Below, piece by piece: positions 7,033-8,935 of a DNA stretch of 8,935 nucleotides. The DNA comes from CAZVBV01 sp964509975 (lineage in GTDB: Bacteria; Patescibacteriota; Gracilibacteria; UBA4473), in contig CAZDZO010000031.1 of assembly GCA_964509975.1 (NCBI GenBank), forward strand, positions 1 through 8,935. The letters are read 5' to 3'. The stretch's first letter is position 1. Every line of letters starts with the position of its first letter. The notes beneath the pieces are model-generated. The model saw nothing but the letters and a program-made list of their open reading frames with translations, made no database searches and was not told the DNA's origin. The position numbers and the translations under genes are program-made.

Positions 7033-7272
7033 TCACATAACACCCATACAAGGCATATCTTCTTTCTCTTGAATACCAAGAGTGTCAATAATTAATGCAT
7101 AATTACGATCAAATATAGGTGCCGCCTCAGCTGTGCAATCTTCCTCGTCGTCAACTGTCTTTGTGTACACTATGCCTTTCTCGTTACATTCTTTTTCTGT
7201 TAGTTTGTGTGCTAGTTGCCAAACATCTGCTATATCAATAGTGTGTTCTGAATCTGATTGTTTTTTTGTCAT
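7033..7272 (-). CDS. Small acidic hypothetical protein
   Basis: ATG at 7272 opens a 79-codon frame ending in TGA (7033-7035), 20 bases before the nuclease GTG. The product is acidic (DDEEDCTAE near residues 41-49) with an N-terminal helical part (IADVWQLAHKLTEKE). It has three cysteines (residues 29, 46 and 75), no signal peptide and no membrane segment. I recognise no family. A TATAAT box sits 16 bases upstream of the ATG, so this is likely the first gene of the minus-strand operon. Acidic small proteins beside nucleases can be inhibitors or antitoxins, but nothing in the sequence proves that here. Confidence 0.5.
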   Translation of the reverse strand: MTKKQSDSEHTIDIADVWQLAHKLTEKECNEKGIVYTKTVDDEEDCTAEAAPIFDRNYALIIDTLGIQEKEDMPCMGVM

Positions 7273-7287
7273 ATTTCTATTTTAGAG

Positions 7288-7293
7288 ATTATA
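7288..7293 (-). promoter_or_regulatory. TATAAT -10 box of the minus-strand operon promoter
   Basis: The plus strand reads ATTATA, so the minus strand has a perfect TATAAT. Transcription would start near 7281, giving a leader of about 10 bases before the ATG at 7272. No good -35 hexamer is present at a 17-base spacing (about 7311-7316); that position is covered instead by an inverted repeat. The promoter may therefore depend on an activator or be controlled by a repressor. Confidence 0.45.
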
Positions 7294-7311
7294 AAACATA
7301 TGAATTGTAAC

Positions 7312-7328
7312 ATCTTTTAAGTAAAGAT
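7312..7328. promoter_or_regulatory. 17-base dyad over the -35 position (candidate operator)
   Basis: ATCTTT (7312-7317) and AAAGAT (7323-7328) form a perfect 6-base inverted repeat around a 5-base centre. It overlaps the expected -35 position of the TATAAT promoter at 7288-7293, a good place for a dimeric regulator. It is AT-rich, so chance is possible. There is no following T-run on the plus strand, so it is a poor terminator. Confidence 0.3.
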
Positions 7329-7340
7329 TCTAAACACTCC

Positions 7341-7478
7341 TTATACTTCTCCTGATTGTTCTGCTTTTACAATTAAAATCATTGGATCAATTAATCTCTC
7401 TTGTGTTTCTCCTTTTTCCCCTGTTAGTAGATAGGTGTTTTGTGTCTTTAGTGATGGTGTTTTCGTTGAATTTCTCAC
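7341..7478 (-). CDS. Possible 45-codon small protein upstream of the operon
   Basis: A minus-strand frame begins with GTG at 7478 and ends at TAA (7341-7343), giving 45 residues. The translation looks protein-like, with a polar N-terminus (KTPSLKTQNTYLLTG), a charged middle (EKGETQERL) and a hydrophobic stretch (IDPMILIVKAE) before SGEV. A preceding in-frame TAG limits the start. An extended -10 (TGGTAAAAT, 7494-7502) lies upstream. There is no Shine-Dalgarno and no recognised family. It may be a small regulator, an antitoxin or a chance ORF. Confidence 0.35.
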   Translation of the reverse strand: MRNSTKTPSLKTQNTYLLTGEKGETQERLIDPMILIVKAEQSGEV

Positions 7479-7494
7479 GAAAATATGCTACAAA
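7466..7494 (+). promoter_or_regulatory. Candidate promoter of the DUF2779 gene
   Basis: TTGAAT (7466-7471) and TACAAA (7489-7494) are separated by 17 bases, a fair sigma-70 match. Transcription would begin near 7501-7502, nearly at the ATG (7504), so the mRNA would be leaderless or almost so. This fits the lack of any Shine-Dalgarno before the ATG. Confidence 0.35.
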
Positions 7495-7502
7495 TTTTAC
7501 CA
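7494..7502 (-). promoter_or_regulatory. Extended -10 for the small upstream ORF
   Basis: On the minus strand, TG (7501-7502), one base, then TAAAAT (7494-7499) match an extended -10 (TGnTAnAAT). Transcription would start about 10 bases before the GTG at 7478. It overlaps the predicted plus-strand promoter of the DUF2779 gene, so the two could exclude each other. Confidence 0.25.
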
Positions 7503-7503
7503 T

Positions 7504-8935
7504 ATGTATATATCTAAATCCGATTTTTTGCTCTATCTTCAATGTCCGAAACACTTTTGGCTTTGGAAAAAAAAGAGAGAAGTTGTTGAAGCTGTTGAAC
7601 TTTCTGATTTTCAAAAACAACTTATCGAACAAGGAAACGAAGTTGAAGGATGGGCACGGAAACTATATCGAAATGGAGTACTTGTAGAATCAAAAGGAGT
7701 ACATGCAGTTGCTGACACCCAAAAGCTTTTAGAAGAAGGAAATAAACAGGTTTTTCAGGCGACATTTCTTGTAGATGGTTTATATGCGATGGTAGATGTT
7801 CTTGAATGGGATAATCGCAATGAATATTGGGTGATTAATGAGGTAAAGGGGTCGAGTGCAGAGCAAGATAAGACTGCGGGAAAAAGGAAAGATAGTCACT
7901 TGCAGGACGCAACCTTTCAAAAAGTGGTACTTGAAAAAGCAGGATATACCGTTGGTCGAGTAAATCTTATAGAACTCAACAAGGAATTCCGAAAAGATGG
8001 AGACATCGTTCCATCGTTACTCCTTGTCACAAATGATATCACGAACAATGTCGCAGAGATGCAGTCTGATGTTTTAATTCAGGCAGATGATGCAAAACGA
8101 TTTCTTGCTCGAGAAGAAGAACCAAAAGTCTGTGAATGTATTTACAAATCAAGAAATAATCATTGTCCGAGTTTTTCATATAGCCACCCAGAGGTTCCTG
8201 ATTATTCCGTACATGATATTGTCCGTATTGGGAACAGTCTTTCGAGACTTCGAGAAATAATCGATAATGACTGGCTTCGTATTGAAGACATTCCATTGGA
8301 GCATGAACTATCTCCAACGCAAACGAATCATGTTCATGTTACTATCACCGGAAATCCGATTATTAAACAAGAAAAAATTCACAAAGAGTTGGAAAAACTA
8401 AAATATCCTCTGTATTTTTTGGATTACGAAACATTCCCCAAAGCAATTCCCGTGTTTGATGGTTGTTATCCATACCAACAAGTACCGTTTCAGTATTCAT
8501 TGCATATTCTCACAGCTCCAGGGGAAGAGCTTATTCATAAAGAGTTTTTACAAACGGAACTTGAGAACCCTATGTCTATTCTTACACATCGATTAAGGGA
8601 AGATATTGGGAACACGGGATCTGTCATTGTCTGGAATAAAAAGTTTGAAGGGAAATGTAACGAAGACTTGGCTGAGGCAGTTCCTGAATTGGCAGAATTC
8701 CTGCATGGTATCAATAATCGATTTTTTGATCTTATGGAGATATTTAGCAAACAATTGTACGTTCACAAGGATTTCAAAGGAAGTGCATCGATTAAATATG
8801 TCTTACCTGTTCTTGCTCCGGGATTTTCTTATGAGGAATTAAACATTCGAGATGGCGGGATGGCTCTTAATGGTTGGAAGGAAATGATTTTTGATAACAA
8901 AACACAAGAAGAACAATCGGAAATCGCTTCTAATT
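7504..8935 (+). CDS. DUF2779-type protein: Cas4/RecB-like nuclease plus DEDD exonuclease-like domain, 3' end cut by window edge
   Basis: ATG at 7504 opens an uninterrupted frame of 477 codons to the right edge. The start MYISKSDFLLYLQCPKHFW is typical of this family. The first half looks like a Cas4/RecB-type PD-(D/E)XK nuclease: Asp98, Glu113-x-Lys115 (EVKG), and a helix with Gln134 (LQDATFQKVV). Cys14 with Cys210, Cys212 and Cys221 could bind a 4Fe-4S cluster as in Cas4/AddB. The second half has YFLDYETF with Asp307 and Glu309, WNKKFE (Asn378, Glu382), FFDL with Asp409 and SASIKY (Lys431), a DnaQ/RNase H-like exonuclease pattern known as DUF2779. It probably degrades or processes nucleic acid. 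It is transcribed away from the minus-strand operon, and its GC (about 41% at 7861-8040) is well above the nuclease gene. It may be host sequence flanking the element. Confidence 0.85.
   Translation, partial: MYISKSDFLLYLQCPKHFWLWKKKREVVEAVELSDFQKQLIEQGNEVEGWARKLYRNGVLVESKGVHAVADTQKLLEEGNKQVFQATFLVDGLYAMVDVLEWDNRNEYWVINEVKGSSAEQDKTAGKRKDSHLQDATFQKVVLEKAGYTVGRVNLIELNKEFRKDGDIVPSLLLVTNDITNNVAEMQSDVLIQADDAKRFLAREEEPKVCECIYKSRNNHCPSFSYSHPEVPDYSVHDIVRIGNSLSRLREIIDNDWLRIEDIPLEHELSPTQTNHVHVTITGNPIIKQEKIHKELEKLKYPLYFLDYETFPKAIPVFDGCYPYQQVPFQYSLHILTAPGEELIHKEFLQTELENPMSILTHRLREDIGNTGSVIVWNKKFEGKCNEDLAEAVPELAEFLHGINNRFFDLMEIFSKQLYVHKDFKGSASIKYVLPVLAPGFSYEELNIRDGGMALNGWKEMIFDNKTQEEQSEIASN

Noticed and set aside
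7387..7632. Minus-strand 81-codon ORF
   Set aside because: It is antisense to the well-supported DUF2779 start region and has no recognisable motif.
7382..7687. Plus-strand 101-codon ORF at the start of the DUF2779 region
   Set aside because: It overlaps the DUF2779 gene in another frame and shows no family features. The true frame from 7504 has clear nuclease motifs and stays open to the window end.
1..8935. tRNA or rRNA genes and CRISPR arrays
   Set aside because: Nearly all of the window is coding. I saw no cloverleaf-like or rRNA sequence, and the only regularly spaced repeats are the three short GGTACA copies, too short and close for CRISPR.

Overview
The window looks like a mobile, defence-linked island in a bacterium of the Candidate Phyla Radiation (Patescibacteria) type. 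The lineage guess rests mainly on the serine recombinase N-terminus (YARKSSEADERQ), a style I associate with CPR recombinases, and on the neighbouring DUF2779-type protein. This is family recognition, not a measured placement. UGA is read as an ordinary stop: it ends several genes, one of them in a 4-base ATGA overlap with the next start. A glycine-UGA code is therefore not indicated.

Layout. Seven genes lie head-to-tail on the minus strand and are read from about 7272 down to the left edge. In order they are: a small acidic protein (7033-7272); a PD-(D/E)XK nuclease-like protein (6362-7012); a protein with a helical N-terminus and an OmpR/PhoB-type winged helix (5673-6353); a ParB-domain plus DNA methyltransferase fusion (4303-5622); a phage small-terminase-like helix-turn-helix protein (3848-4306); a large serine recombinase (2555-3805); and a long type III Mod-like adenine methyltransferase that runs off the left edge (1-2495). 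The gaps are short (an overlap up to about 60 bases), so this looks like one operon or two stacked ones. A further 45-codon ORF (7341-7478, minus) may lie upstream. On the plus strand, starting at 7504 and running off the right edge, is a DUF2779-type protein with a Cas4/RecB-like nuclease domain, four possible Fe-S cysteines and a DEDD exonuclease-like domain.

How the genes may work together. The ParB-methyltransferase, small-terminase-like protein and serine recombinase form a phage/integrative-element module. No large terminase, capsid or tail gene is visible, so a satellite or a decayed prophage is possible. Two genes are much more AT-rich than the rest. By hand count of 180-base samples, the nuclease is about 24% GC and the Mod gene about 28%. 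The recombinase is about 45%, the DUF2779 gene about 41% and the winged-helix gene about 39%. This suggests that the nuclease and the Mod gene came from different sources than the module.

Possible regulatory sites are: three GGTACA direct repeats spaced 11 and 21 bases just upstream of the ParB-methyltransferase; a 17-base dyad over the -35 position of the operon promoter; overlapping divergent promoters at about 7466-7502; a hairpin that could pair with the recombinase Shine-Dalgarno; and a short ORF with its own good Shine-Dalgarno overlapping the Mod start at an A8 tract.
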